9,527 nt of DNA from Euryarchaeota archaeon UBA251 (GTDB taxonomy: Archaea; Thermoplasmatota; Poseidoniia; Poseidoniales; Thalassarchaeaceae), in assembly GCA_002497905.1 (NCBI GenBank), contig DAFJ01000084.1, positions 1 to 9,527 on the forward strand, given 5' to 3'. The translations under genes and the position numbers were made by a program. Under the pieces are notes generated by a model. That model ran no database searches and was not told where the DNA came from. It worked only from the letters and a program-made list of their open reading frames with translations. The first letter of the stretch is position 1. Each line of letters begins with the position of its first letter. Positions 1 through 5,688 of the stretch are shown piece by piece.

Positions 1-39
1 ACTCCAATAGCGGTAGCCTCCGGCAGGATCAACCGGATT
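1..39 (-). rRNA. rrs: 16S ribosomal RNA, 5' end (partial)
   Basis: The reverse complement reads AATCCGGTTGATCCTGCCGG followed by AGGCTACCGCTATTGGAGT, which is the conserved 5' end of archaeal 16S rRNA (helix 1 and the central pseudoknot strand). The gene is transcribed on the minus strand and leaves the window at base 1, so only about 39 nt are visible. The exact mature 5' end is uncertain by a few bases. It lies downstream of secY in the same direction, a place where many archaea have adk or other protein genes. Linkage to 23S cannot be judged from here. Confidence 0.95.
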
Positions 40-110
40 TCATGCGAAATCTCGCGATCCTTCAGGAGTTGTTTGTAGTCGCTTTGCTGGTTCTTTAGTC
101 AAAATTGACG

Positions 111-152
111 AGGTTACATTTCTTGCACACTTGCATTAGCAAGTTGTAACCT
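111..152 (-). other. Extended hairpin in 16S leader
   Basis: AGGTTACA (111-118) and TGTAACCT (145-152) are perfect 8-base inverted repeats. Inside them CTTGC (122-126) pairs with GCAAG (139-143) across a small asymmetric internal loop (119-121 against 144), leaving a 12-nt apical loop. Outside, TCAAA (99-103) could also pair with TTTGA (152-156). This is the longest local hairpin in the leader and is probably a pre-rRNA structural or processing element. The internal loop does not have the symmetric 3-nt bulge / 4-bp helix / 3-nt bulge layout of the archaeal splicing-endonuclease site. Confidence 0.55.
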
Positions 153-169
153 TTGATCTTCCTCCTTAA

Positions 170-188
170 CCACGAGCCGCGCTCGTGG
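170..188 (-). other. GC-rich 8-bp hairpin in 16S leader
   Basis: CCACGAGC (170-177) and GCTCGTGG (181-188) form a perfect 8-bp stem around a 3-nt loop (178-180). On the transcribed strand it is followed by a purine-rich stretch rather than a U tract, so it looks like a leader structure and not a terminator. Its role is unknown. Confidence 0.6.
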
Positions 189-321
189 CCGCACTGCCTC
201 GGCTGTCTAGCCTGATGGGGCTCTTCATCGTCCCTAAGGACTCAGGACCCAACGCCTGGCTTGACTCAGCAGCCCTCCGACTAACCTGCCATATATGAAC
301 ATAGCCTACCGGACTAACGAA

Positions 322-334
322 TCATAAATTTCCA
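322..334 (-). promoter_or_regulatory. Candidate 16S rRNA promoter (BRE/TATA)
   Basis: Read on the minus strand, GGAAATTTATGA fits an archaeal promoter: a purine-rich BRE-like GGAAA followed by a TATA-like TTTATGA (328-322). An initiation site about 25 nt downstream would fall near G300, giving a leader of roughly 260 nt. A second AT-rich box, TTCATATATG (299-290), could serve as an alternative TATA element with a start near 268. The secY-to-16S gap is the only intergenic region long enough to hold a promoter. This is inference from motif and position only. Confidence 0.4.
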
Positions 335-368
335 AGTTGGGCAAATTATTTTTGGAAAACTCTCCAAA
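329..368 (-). other. Overlapping alternative hairpins after secY
   Basis: Just after the secY stop codon, TTTGGA (351-356) and TCCAAA (363-368) form a 6-bp hairpin with a 6-nt loop. The same 351-358 arm also forms a perfect 7-base inverted repeat with TTTCCAA at 329-335, so the two stems exclude each other. An A/T-rich run (345-353) follows the first hairpin in the direction of transcription, so it could help end the secY transcript before the rRNA promoter. The stems are short and AT-rich, and the assignment as a terminator is weak. Confidence 0.3.
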
Positions 369-378
369 TCAATATCCA

Positions 379-2313
379 TCATTCTGCTCCAAAGAATTCT
401 CTAAGAACAGGGTGCATCTCCATTGCCTGTTCTTTCTGGATTTGCTCATAGGTCCTCAGGATAATACCGACTGCAAGAAGAAGACCTGTACCCGTCGCGT
501 TACCAACAGTACCCAACAGGTCGGCTCCAGCAGCTAACAAACCAACGAAAGCACCCGAGAAAAGTGTAACAGGAGGGATGTATCGCTCGAGGATCTGCTC
601 GACAACCTTCGGATTCTTTCTGAACCCTGGAATTTGCATTCCTGTTCTTTCGATATTCTTAGCAACGTCCTTTGCACTCATGTTTGTAGTCTCAATCCAG
701 AACTTCGCGAACACCATCGAACCAATGGTCATCACAATTACGTAGGCTGAGACGTGAATCATAATCTGCCATAATGAATGACCATACGCATCCCCACTCT
801 GTTCAAGCAGAGGTATTAGCCAATCTTGGACACCATTAACCATCGAAATATACCAAGCAAGCCCATCCTGTGCAGTGGTAGCTCCTGCATCGTAGGCACC
901 GAGATATTTCGCAATCGAGAAGGCCCCTTCTCGGCCAAGTATCGGAACCGTAGAAAGCACTGGATGGCTCCAGAATAGCAACGTGAACATATTCACGTTT
1001 GCGAGAAGTGCTGCCATCAAAATCACGGGGATGTTCGAAGCATAAACGAGGCGAATAGGATACTGGCCCTTGTGACCCCTCATCTTACCGTGAGTCAATG
1101 GTAGTTCGAGTTTTGAGGACTCCGCATAGGCTACAACTAGGAACACGATGATTGAAGATACTAGGGCTGCAATTGGATTCGCATGATTCAGCAACATGGT
1201 TTCGAACATGCCACCACCTCCAGCTCCACCCTGCGTCATCTCCAAGTTCGACGCCGTCCGGAGAGTGTAGAAGATCATCGGAAGAGTTCCAGATGGAGGG
1301 TTATCGAGGCTGATCGGCGCCTCTGCGACCGTAGGTAGCGGAGATAGCGTCCCCACGAAAGTGGACTGAGCAACGCCTGCAGCAATGAATAGAGAGATAC
1401 CAGAACCGATACCCCACTTGCTAACAAGCTCATCCAGCAAGAACACAAGATAGGACCCAAGGAAAAGTTGGAGGACAATAAGGGCCTGAGCCCATCCTTC
1501 ACCGTATGATATGATGAAATCGGGGTGAGGATCAAGGAAACCATACACCTGAGGAATTGACTCAATTGGGATCATGAAGAGAACAAGAAGTTTCTGAATT
1601 CCTTGGTAGAGTTGCTTATCATCGCTATCCTGCAAATCAAGATTGATGATCTTTGCACCAGCGAAGAGTTGCATGATAATCGATGCAGTAACAATTGGAC
1701 CGATTCCCAAATGCATGATAGAACCACTAGCTCCAGCCATGATAGCACGGAAGGAAGAGAATATGTCGAGAGTGGATTCAGCAAGGCCGAAAATCATCAC
1801 ATTCGTCATCATGAAGTAGACGATTAGAACAAGAGTTGTCGTCCATAATTTCGACATAAATCGAACATGCCCCTCCGGCTTCTGGATTGAAGGGTATACG
1901 TCAACTAGGCGCTTGAGAGCATAGAGACGACTCGATTCATCACCCGTGTAAATTAGGCAGGTAATCGATGCAGCAGTCCCTGCACCCAAAATCAGAATCC
2001 CTACAAGAAGGAAACCCACATTCTCCGAGTCCTGAATACACCAATAGATGAGCCCAACTACATACAGCAGCCAGATGTAGAGTTTGGAATATTTCAGGAA
2101 GGGGTTATCCGACATCTGTTCGGGCAAGTCATTTCGAAGCCCCCACATGAAGAAGAAAGCATACGGTACACTTGCCAAGAGAAGGTATCCTGCCTCCATC
2201 TGTGCCGCGGAATCGGTTCCGAATAGTTCGTCAGAACGCCAGTAAATCAGGCCACCCCAGTACAAGACGGCCATAGTGACTGCACCAATGGTGTTCACTC
2301 CTCGTCCAACCAT
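379..2313 (-). CDS. secY: Protein translocase subunit SecY with N-terminal four-helix membrane extension
   Basis: SecY forms the membrane channel (with SecE and Sec61-beta) that exports or inserts nascent proteins. The canonical archaeal protein is seen from about residue 133: the amphipathic start with QKPEGHVRF (144-152), first membrane helix about 156-177, plug region and TM2 with ASGSIMHLGIGPIVTA (195-210), ribosome-facing loop MRGHKGQYPIRLVYASNIP (411-429), second cytosolic loop ending GMQIPGFR (558-565), RYIPPVT (577-583), and a C-terminus ending LREFFGAE. Ahead of this are about 130 extra residues with four hydrophobic segments (about 8-25, 40-59, 77-93, 98-122), so the protein has 644 residues against roughly 430-490 in typical archaea. 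An even number of added helices keeps the SecY N-terminus cytosolic. No internal in-frame start near residue 133 separates the parts. The start follows AGGAAGTGAG, a weaker ribosome site than its neighbours', after a 48-nt gap from uL15. It is the last protein gene before 16S rRNA. Confidence 0.96.
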   Translation of the reverse strand: MVGRGVNTIGAVTMAVLYWGGLIYWRSDELFGTDSAAQMEAGYLLLASVPYAFFFMWGLRNDLPEQMSDNPFLKYSKLYIWLLYVVGLIYWCIQDSENVGFLLVGILILGAGTAASITCLIYTGDESSRLYALKRLVDVYPSIQKPEGHVRFMSKLWTTTLVLIVYFMMTNVMIFGLAESTLDIFSSFRAIMAGASGSIMHLGIGPIVTASIIMQLFAGAKIINLDLQDSDDKQLYQGIQKLLVLFMIPIESIPQVYGFLDPHPDFIISYGEGWAQALIVLQLFLGSYLVFLLDELVSKWGIGSGISLFIAAGVAQSTFVGTLSPLPTVAEAPISLDNPPSGTLPMIFYTLRTASNLEMTQGGAGGGGMFETMLLNHANPIAALVSSIIVFLVVAYAESSKLELPLTHGKMRGHKGQYPIRLVYASNIPVILMAALLANVNMFTLLFWSHPVLSTVPILGREGAFSIAKYLGAYDAGATTAQDGLAWYISMVNGVQDWLIPLLEQSGDAYGHSLWQIMIHVSAYVIVMTIGSMVFAKFWIETTNMSAKDVAKNIERTGMQIPGFRKNPKVVEQILERYIPPVTLFSGAFVGLLAAGADLLGTVGNATGTGLLLAVGIILRTYEQIQKEQAMEMHPVLREFFGAE

Positions 2314-2361
2314 GCACTCACTTCCTGAATCTCGCTTCCTACTCCATTAGATTGGCAGAGT
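2314..2361 (-). other. uL15-secY intergenic spacer
   Basis: This 48-nt spacer is the only gap above 12 nt inside the cluster. It is purine-rich on the coding strand and ends in the secY ribosome site AGGAAGTGAG (2318-2327). I see no TATA-like box and no hairpin, so secY is probably co-transcribed with the ribosomal genes. Confidence 0.5.
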
Positions 2362-2778
2362 TTACTCCTCTTCCCATTCGTCACCCTCAGCAAGGGTCAC
2401 GGAACCACCGGCGGCCTCAATCTTCTCGACTGCGCGAGCAGATGCATGCTCTACGGTAATGTGCAAAGCACGAGTTACTCGACCAGAACCGAGCAACTTG
2501 TCGATACCCATATCTCCAAGGTCGATTGTGTCGTCGTCACCAAGCATGTTCTCGACAACAGAGACATTGACGCTGTTGTGGACAGTGCGGAGGCTGGGAT
2601 CACGATTGAAACCGTGCATCCCCCAGTGACCTGGCATGTACTTCAGACGAGTCATGAGCCGATGCTTGTTTAGACCAGCATTACCTCGACCTCCGCGCTT
2701 TCCTGCACCACGGCCGGCCTTCTTTCCTCGGCCGTGATAGCGGCTTCTTCCTCGGAATTTATTGGTTCTCGATGGCAT
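2362..2778 (-). CDS. rpl15: Large-subunit ribosomal protein uL15 (L15)
   Basis: uL15 binds 23S rRNA and acts late in large-subunit assembly. The 138-residue product starts MPSRTNKFRGRSRYHGRGKK and has the very basic Gly/Arg-rich extended N-terminus (HGRGKKAGRGAGKRGGRGNAG, here about residues 15-35), then MHGFNRD (54-60) matching the archaeal GxHGFxRP motif, a central segment with IDLGDMGIDKLLGSGRVTRA, and a C-terminal domain (about 101-131) before an acidic tail EGDEWEEE. I chose the ATG at 2778 rather than a GTG at 2787: the GTG lies inside the Shine-Dalgarno, and the ATG product begins as the family does. The gene lies 10 nt after uL30. Length is normal for archaea. Confidence 0.97.
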   Translation of the reverse strand: MPSRTNKFRGRSRYHGRGKKAGRGAGKRGGRGNAGLNKHRLMTRLKYMPGHWGMHGFNRDPSLRTVHNSVNVSVVENMLGDDDTIDLGDMGIDKLLGSGRVTRALHITVEHASARAVEKIEAAGGSVTLAEGDEWEEE

Positions 2779-2783
2779 GTTAT

Positions 2784-2791
2784 TCACCTCA
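2784..2791 (-). promoter_or_regulatory. Ribosome binding site of uL15 nested with uL30 stop
   Basis: On the minus strand TGAGGTGA contains the uL30 stop codon (TGA, 2791-2789) as its first three bases and ends 5 nt before the uL15 ATG. It decides the start: the in-frame GTG at 2787-2785 lies within the site itself. Confidence 0.8.
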
Positions 2792-3259
2792 CATCATCCT
2801 TGCAGCGAGATCTTCAATCGCTGCACCTCGGTGACCCAGAGCGCCACCAACAGTGTACGCTCGCTTGAGTCCACCCCAACCCTTGCTTCCACGAGGGGGA
2901 TGGAGTCGGAAAACGCGCTTCAAATCAGCAGCATCTTTCATCGTAGCATCGCCTGAAGCGATTGCAGTTGCAAAAGAAGCGATATCTGCATGATCGGTTG
3001 ATTCAGCAATTGCTGCATCATCGACCGGCTTATCGCCGATTAAACGTCCACGTTCACGAAGAAGGCTAGCAATGGAATCGGCGCTAACCTGCCCCCATGT
3101 CACGTAGTCCTTAACCTTCTGAAGCATTCCAGCGTATGTAGCGTTCTCAGGGATAATTACTGCGTGATTAACACGAGTGAGGTTGAGATGCCCCATAGTC
3201 TCACGAATAGATCGCTCTACACCACGATCGCTACGAGCGCGAATTACGAGCCAAGCCAT
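2789..3259 (-). CDS. rpl30: Large-subunit ribosomal protein uL30 (L30), archaeal type
   Basis: uL30 is a large-subunit protein bound to 23S rRNA. The 156-residue product is the long archaeal/eukaryotic form and not the roughly 60-residue bacterial one. The core fold begins MAWLVIRARSDRGV and continues with LNLTRVNHAVIIPE (25-38) and YAGMLQKVKDYVTWG (42-56). The archaeal C-terminal part has LKRVFRLHPPRGSKGWGGLK (112-131) and GGALGHRGAAIEDLAARMM at the end. The ATG overlaps the uS5 stop codon by one base (TGATG), with GGAGG upstream inside uS5, which indicates translational coupling to uS5. Nothing is unusual in length or key residues. Confidence 0.97.
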   Translation of the reverse strand: MAWLVIRARSDRGVERSIRETMGHLNLTRVNHAVIIPENATYAGMLQKVKDYVTWGQVSADSIASLLRERGRLIGDKPVDDAAIAESTDHADIASFATAIASGDATMKDAADLKRVFRLHPPRGSKGWGGLKRAYTVGGALGHRGAAIEDLAARMM

Positions 3260-4026
3260 CAGGACATCCCTCCACGTGCGATGTGAAGACGTTCAACATC
3301 CTCACGACTGATACGGAGAAGGTTAGTTTCCTTCAGAGCGTTGAAAGTAGCCCGGGCGAAGTTGTACTGGGTACGGGTTTGACCCTTACTGCTTGACCAG
3401 ACATCAGTGATTCCAGCCATGTCTAGAATCATACGACCGGTCTCACCGATAACAAGTCCCTTTCCAGTAGGCGCTGGCATCAAGGTGATGCGCGTGGAAC
3501 CGGCCCGACCGGTAATCTTCATCGGAACAGAACGGCCAGGACCGCCCCCGGATTCCCACGAACCGTTGCCGCGGCGAACACTGATCATGTTGAGCTTGGC
3601 CTTGTTAGTAGCCTTCTGAATAGTTGCTGCAACCTCCTTGCCCTTCGAAGTAGCAAGACCGACGACGCCGTCCTTGTTACCTACGACAACCATGACGTTG
3701 AAGCGTGTCCTCTGACCGGAGTCGGTCATTCGCTGAATACGACGAGGGCGGCCAATCATCTCAACATGGAGATTCGGCTGGAAGAAAGCATCAACAATTT
3801 CAGGCTCACGAATAGGGAGACGGGAAGAAATCGCTTGTTCAAATGAGGTGATTTCTCCGCTGATAACCATGCGTCCGAGACGAGTACGGGCGCCGTTCTG
3901 GACCCATTCCCTCAACGCGAGGCGTGGGTCTGGGCCGCGGCGGCGAGGGGCGCTAGCAGTGGAGTCATCCTCAACCTGACCAAGAGCCCAGGCAAGACCT
4001 GGTGCAATAGTGAATTCCTCACTCAT
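3259..4026 (-). CDS. rps5: Small-subunit ribosomal protein uS5 (S5)
   Basis: uS5 contributes to decoding fidelity and mRNA entry on the small subunit. In the 255-residue product the family match begins at W41 with WVQNGARTRLGRMV. The double-stranded RNA binding-like N-domain spans about 48-160, including TRFNVMVVVGNKDGVVGLAT (107-126), and the C-domain is about 165-250 with VPMKITGRAGSTRITLMPAP (167-186) and GITDVWSSSKGQTRTQYNFA (205-224). Two oddities: a roughly 38-residue N-terminal extension (acidic, then RRRGPDPR), and GSWESGGGPGRSVP (155-168) where many archaeal proteins carry cysteines (WECGCG, from memory). The start overlaps the uL18 stop as ATGA, with GAGGGGGC upstream. The family is certain. 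The extension is read from an ATG at a coupled junction, so it is probably real. Confidence 0.96.
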   Translation of the reverse strand: MSEEFTIAPGLAWALGQVEDDSTASAPRRRGPDPRLALREWVQNGARTRLGRMVISGEITSFEQAISSRLPIREPEIVDAFFQPNLHVEMIGRPRRIQRMTDSGQRTRFNVMVVVGNKDGVVGLATSKGKEVAATIQKATNKAKLNMISVRRGNGSWESGGGPGRSVPMKITGRAGSTRITLMPAPTGKGLVIGETGRMILDMAGITDVWSSSKGQTRTQYNFARATFNALKETNLLRISREDVERLHIARGGMS

Positions 4027-4541
4027 GACAACGCCCCCTCGATCTTGGTACGAGTCTTCTCGACTGCCCCTGCAATCTTTTCATTGATGTGCTCGCCATT
4101 AACGCGAACATCGGATGGGAGGATTTCTTCGCTGTGAGGGATGTGCATTCCGGCGTCAACCATTCCCTTGAGAGCAGAGAACACACGATTACCACGTGTA
4201 GATGCAGCGAGGCCAATATCGAGGACTGCCTCATCGATACCAGCTGAGAGGGCTTTCTTACCCAATGCAAATCCGGTTAGGTAGGCTGAAGGTACGGACT
4301 TGACAGATGCATCCTTAGGCCAGCCGTGAGAGCGAAGTTCGCTACTAGTGAACTGAAGCCGGACCTTGTCTCCGTCAAGATTGAATTCCACTATCTGAGC
4401 GATAATACGAGTATTGCTGACTCGAACGACAGCACGCGGAGACTCGCCACGGAGTAACTTGAGGCGGCGCCTATAGTCGGTCTCACCTGTGCGTCGACGC
4501 TTATACCTCGCTCGCTGATTCTTACCGTGTACGGCCATCAT
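4023..4541 (-). CDS. rpl18: Large-subunit ribosomal protein uL18 (L18)
   Basis: uL18 binds 5S rRNA and helps form the central protuberance. The 172-residue product has the basic N-terminus GKNQRARYKRRRTGETDYRR (6-25), RLKLLRGESPRAVVRVSNTR (26-45), the core with YLTGFALGKKAL (87-98), GNRVFSALKGMVDAGMHIPH (117-136) and a helical C-terminus. Two adjacent ATGs are possible starts (4541 and 4538). The first overlaps the eL19 stop as ATGA and is 6 nt from GGAGG (4548-4552), so I prefer it, but the second gives the more family-like MAVHGK start. The effect is one residue. Confidence 0.96.
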   Translation of the reverse strand: MMAVHGKNQRARYKRRRTGETDYRRRLKLLRGESPRAVVRVSNTRIIAQIVEFNLDGDKVRLQFTSSELRSHGWPKDASVKSVPSAYLTGFALGKKALSAGIDEAVLDIGLAASTRGNRVFSALKGMVDAGMHIPHSEEILPSDVRVNGEHINEKIAGAVEKTRTKIEGALS

Positions 4542-5014
4542 TCATCGCCTCCAATAGAAATTCCATCCAACTCAATGTTGGCCCGCATATGCGCGATAGA
4601 ACGGTAACTCCCGCCCTTCGCCTTACGGTAATAGTAGCGGTATTGGCTGGGATCAAGAGTTCCAACCTCGCGGAAATCCTTGAGGACTCGCCTCTGAGCG
4701 CGAATGGTCTTCATCCACTTCTCCTTCTTTGGAGTACGGGACTTCTTCGAACCCTTGCGACTTCCGTGGCCAACTCGACGTCCCTTAGCACGCTGGATGT
4801 CAGCCTTACGGGCTCGACCTCGACTGGTTCCCTTGATTGGGCGTGCCTTGATGACGCCCTCATCAATGAGTTCGCGAATGTCCTCTTTCTGGACTGCACT
4901 CGATACCTGGTCGATGTAGTCAGGATGAATCCAGATACGGTGGACACCAACAGTTCTGCCTTCACGCTTCGATAGAATGCTGGCAGCCATACGGCGCTGG
5001 TTAGTAATCTGCAT
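4538..5014 (-). CDS. rpl19e: Large-subunit ribosomal protein eL19 (L19e)
   Basis: eL19 is an archaeal/eukaryotic large-subunit protein near the exit-tunnel side that also forms an intersubunit bridge. The 158-residue product starts MQITNQRRMAASIL, as the family does, followed by VHRIWIHPD (24-32), IRELIDEGVIKARPIKG (46-62), the basic linker GRRVGHGSRKGSKKSRTPKK (78-97), and the C-terminal helices with AKGGSYRSIAHMRANI (132-147). Relative to the usual ILxCGVNRVWIDP pattern there are about six extra residues (KREGRT, 16-21) in the first loop. The start overlaps the eL32 stop by one base (TGATG), with AGAGGTGA (5021-5028) 6 nt upstream, which suggests coupled translation. Confidence 0.97.
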   Translation of the reverse strand: MQITNQRRMAASILSKREGRTVGVHRIWIHPDYIDQVSSAVQKEDIRELIDEGVIKARPIKGTSRGRARKADIQRAKGRRVGHGSRKGSKKSRTPKKEKWMKTIRAQRRVLKDFREVGTLDPSQYRYYYRKAKGGSYRSIAHMRANIELDGISIGGDE

Positions 5015-5679
5015 CAGAGGTCACCTCTCTTCTCGATAGGGCGACGGTTGAGGACACGAATCCCCATTTCATCAGCCTTGTCATGGATTGCACTGCGCTT
5101 TCGATTCCCTACTCCTCGTCCAATACGAACCGCTTGAGTAGATGGGTTGACACCATCTAGGCCCTCTGTGTTGTGCACAAGAACCTCTTCAAAGCCAGAT
5201 GGATGAAGGTCACGTGCTGCCTTGATCTTTCCATAACCAACACGTGCCATTGGAGTTCTGTACTTCATGTTCAGGCGCTGCTTGGACTGGTATCCCTTCG
5301 GCTTGCGCCACCCTGAACGGGAAAGACGCTTGTAACGGTACCACTCTTGACGACGGAACTTGGGCTGCTTACGACCCTGAGCATCACGAGTAGCGAGAGC
5401 CTTACGGGTCTCGTCGTCAAGTTCAGGCTTCTGCTTAGCACGATGGATTTCCTCATCGTCATCATCATCATCCCAATCATCATCGAAGTCGTCGAAGTCG
5501 TCGTCATCATCGACCTCTTCATCAGCTTCCTCGATTATGGTAGGTTCATCGTCAGCAGACTCCTCAGACGCCGCTTTGAGGCGCTCAATAAGATCGGCTT
5601 TCTTACCAGTGCTCGATAGACCGAGGTCCTTCAGAATCGCTTTGAGTTCTGCAACAGTCATGTCTTCGTATTCGGACAT
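5014..5679 (-). CDS. rpl32e: Large-subunit ribosomal protein eL32 (L32e) with N-terminal SAP-like domain and acidic linker
   Basis: eL32 is an archaeal/eukaryotic large-subunit protein with no bacterial counterpart. The family core is about residues 104-221: KQPKFRRQEWYRYKRLSRSG (104-123), GWRKPKGYQSKQRLNMKYR (123-141), LHPSGFEEVLVHNTEGLDG (156-174), and IRVLNRRP near the end. Residues about 7-36 (MTVAELKAILKDLGLSSTGK followed by KADLIERLKA) match the SAP motif, a helix-extended-helix module known from DNA- and chromatin-binding proteins. Residues 39-77 are strongly acidic, with aspartate runs at 57-61, 66-68 and 70-75. The total of 221 residues is about 90 longer than a plain archaeal eL32. 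From memory, haloarchaeal eL32 also has an N-terminal extension, but of helix-hairpin-helix type. The start is firm: TGAGGTGA lies 4 nt upstream and includes the uL6 stop. Core identity is certain; the SAP call is motif-based. Confidence 0.96.
   Translation of the reverse strand: MSEYEDMTVAELKAILKDLGLSSTGKKADLIERLKAASEESADDEPTIIEEADEEVDDDDDFDDFDDDWDDDDDDEEIHRAKQKPELDDETRKALATRDAQGRKQPKFRRQEWYRYKRLSRSGWRKPKGYQSKQRLNMKYRTPMARVGYGKIKAARDLHPSGFEEVLVHNTEGLDGVNPSTQAVRIGRGVGNRKRSAIHDKADEMGIRVLNRRPIEKRGDL
5452..5524 (-). repeat. Aspartate-coding triplet tract in eL32
   Basis: A low-complexity run of GAT/GAC/GAA triplets, read on the minus strand, encodes the acidic linker, including five and six consecutive Asp codons. 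GAT and GAC are mixed, so the tract is not a pure microsatellite and has probably been kept for its acidic product. Such runs can vary in length between strains. Confidence 0.7.
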
Positions 5680-5688
5680 ATTCTCACC

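Larger units (their letters stand above)
40..300 (-). other. 16S rRNA precursor leader (noncoding)
   Basis: This stretch between the presumed rRNA promoter and the mature 16S 5' end has no credible gene: the only overlapping open frames are short and have no family resemblance. I see no tRNA in it. It contains two convincing RNA hairpins (170-188 and 111-152) and a weak one next to the 16S start (44-55, GCGA/TCGC). In archaea the pre-16S leader normally pairs with the trailer beyond the 3' end of 16S to form a bulge-helix-bulge processing stem. The trailer lies outside the window, so that pairing cannot be tested here. The right boundary is set by the inferred start site near 300. Confidence 0.6.

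Noticed and set aside
111..152. A bulge-helix-bulge cleavage site in the leader hairpin
   Set aside because: The internal loop is 3 against 1 nt with a single side enlarged, not two 3-nt bulges separated by 4 bp; the true site would need the trailer sequence outside the window.
40..378. A tRNA or small protein gene between secY and 16S
   Set aside because: No cloverleaf, T-loop signature or open frame with a ribosome site was found on either strand.
337..537. A 66-codon plus-strand frame near the rRNA leader
   Set aside because: Most of it is antisense to the C-terminus of SecY, and it has no ribosome site or recognisable product.
4589..4975. A 128-codon plus-strand open frame antisense to eL19
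   Set aside because: eL19 is certain on the minus strand, and the antisense product shows no family resemblance or ribosome site.
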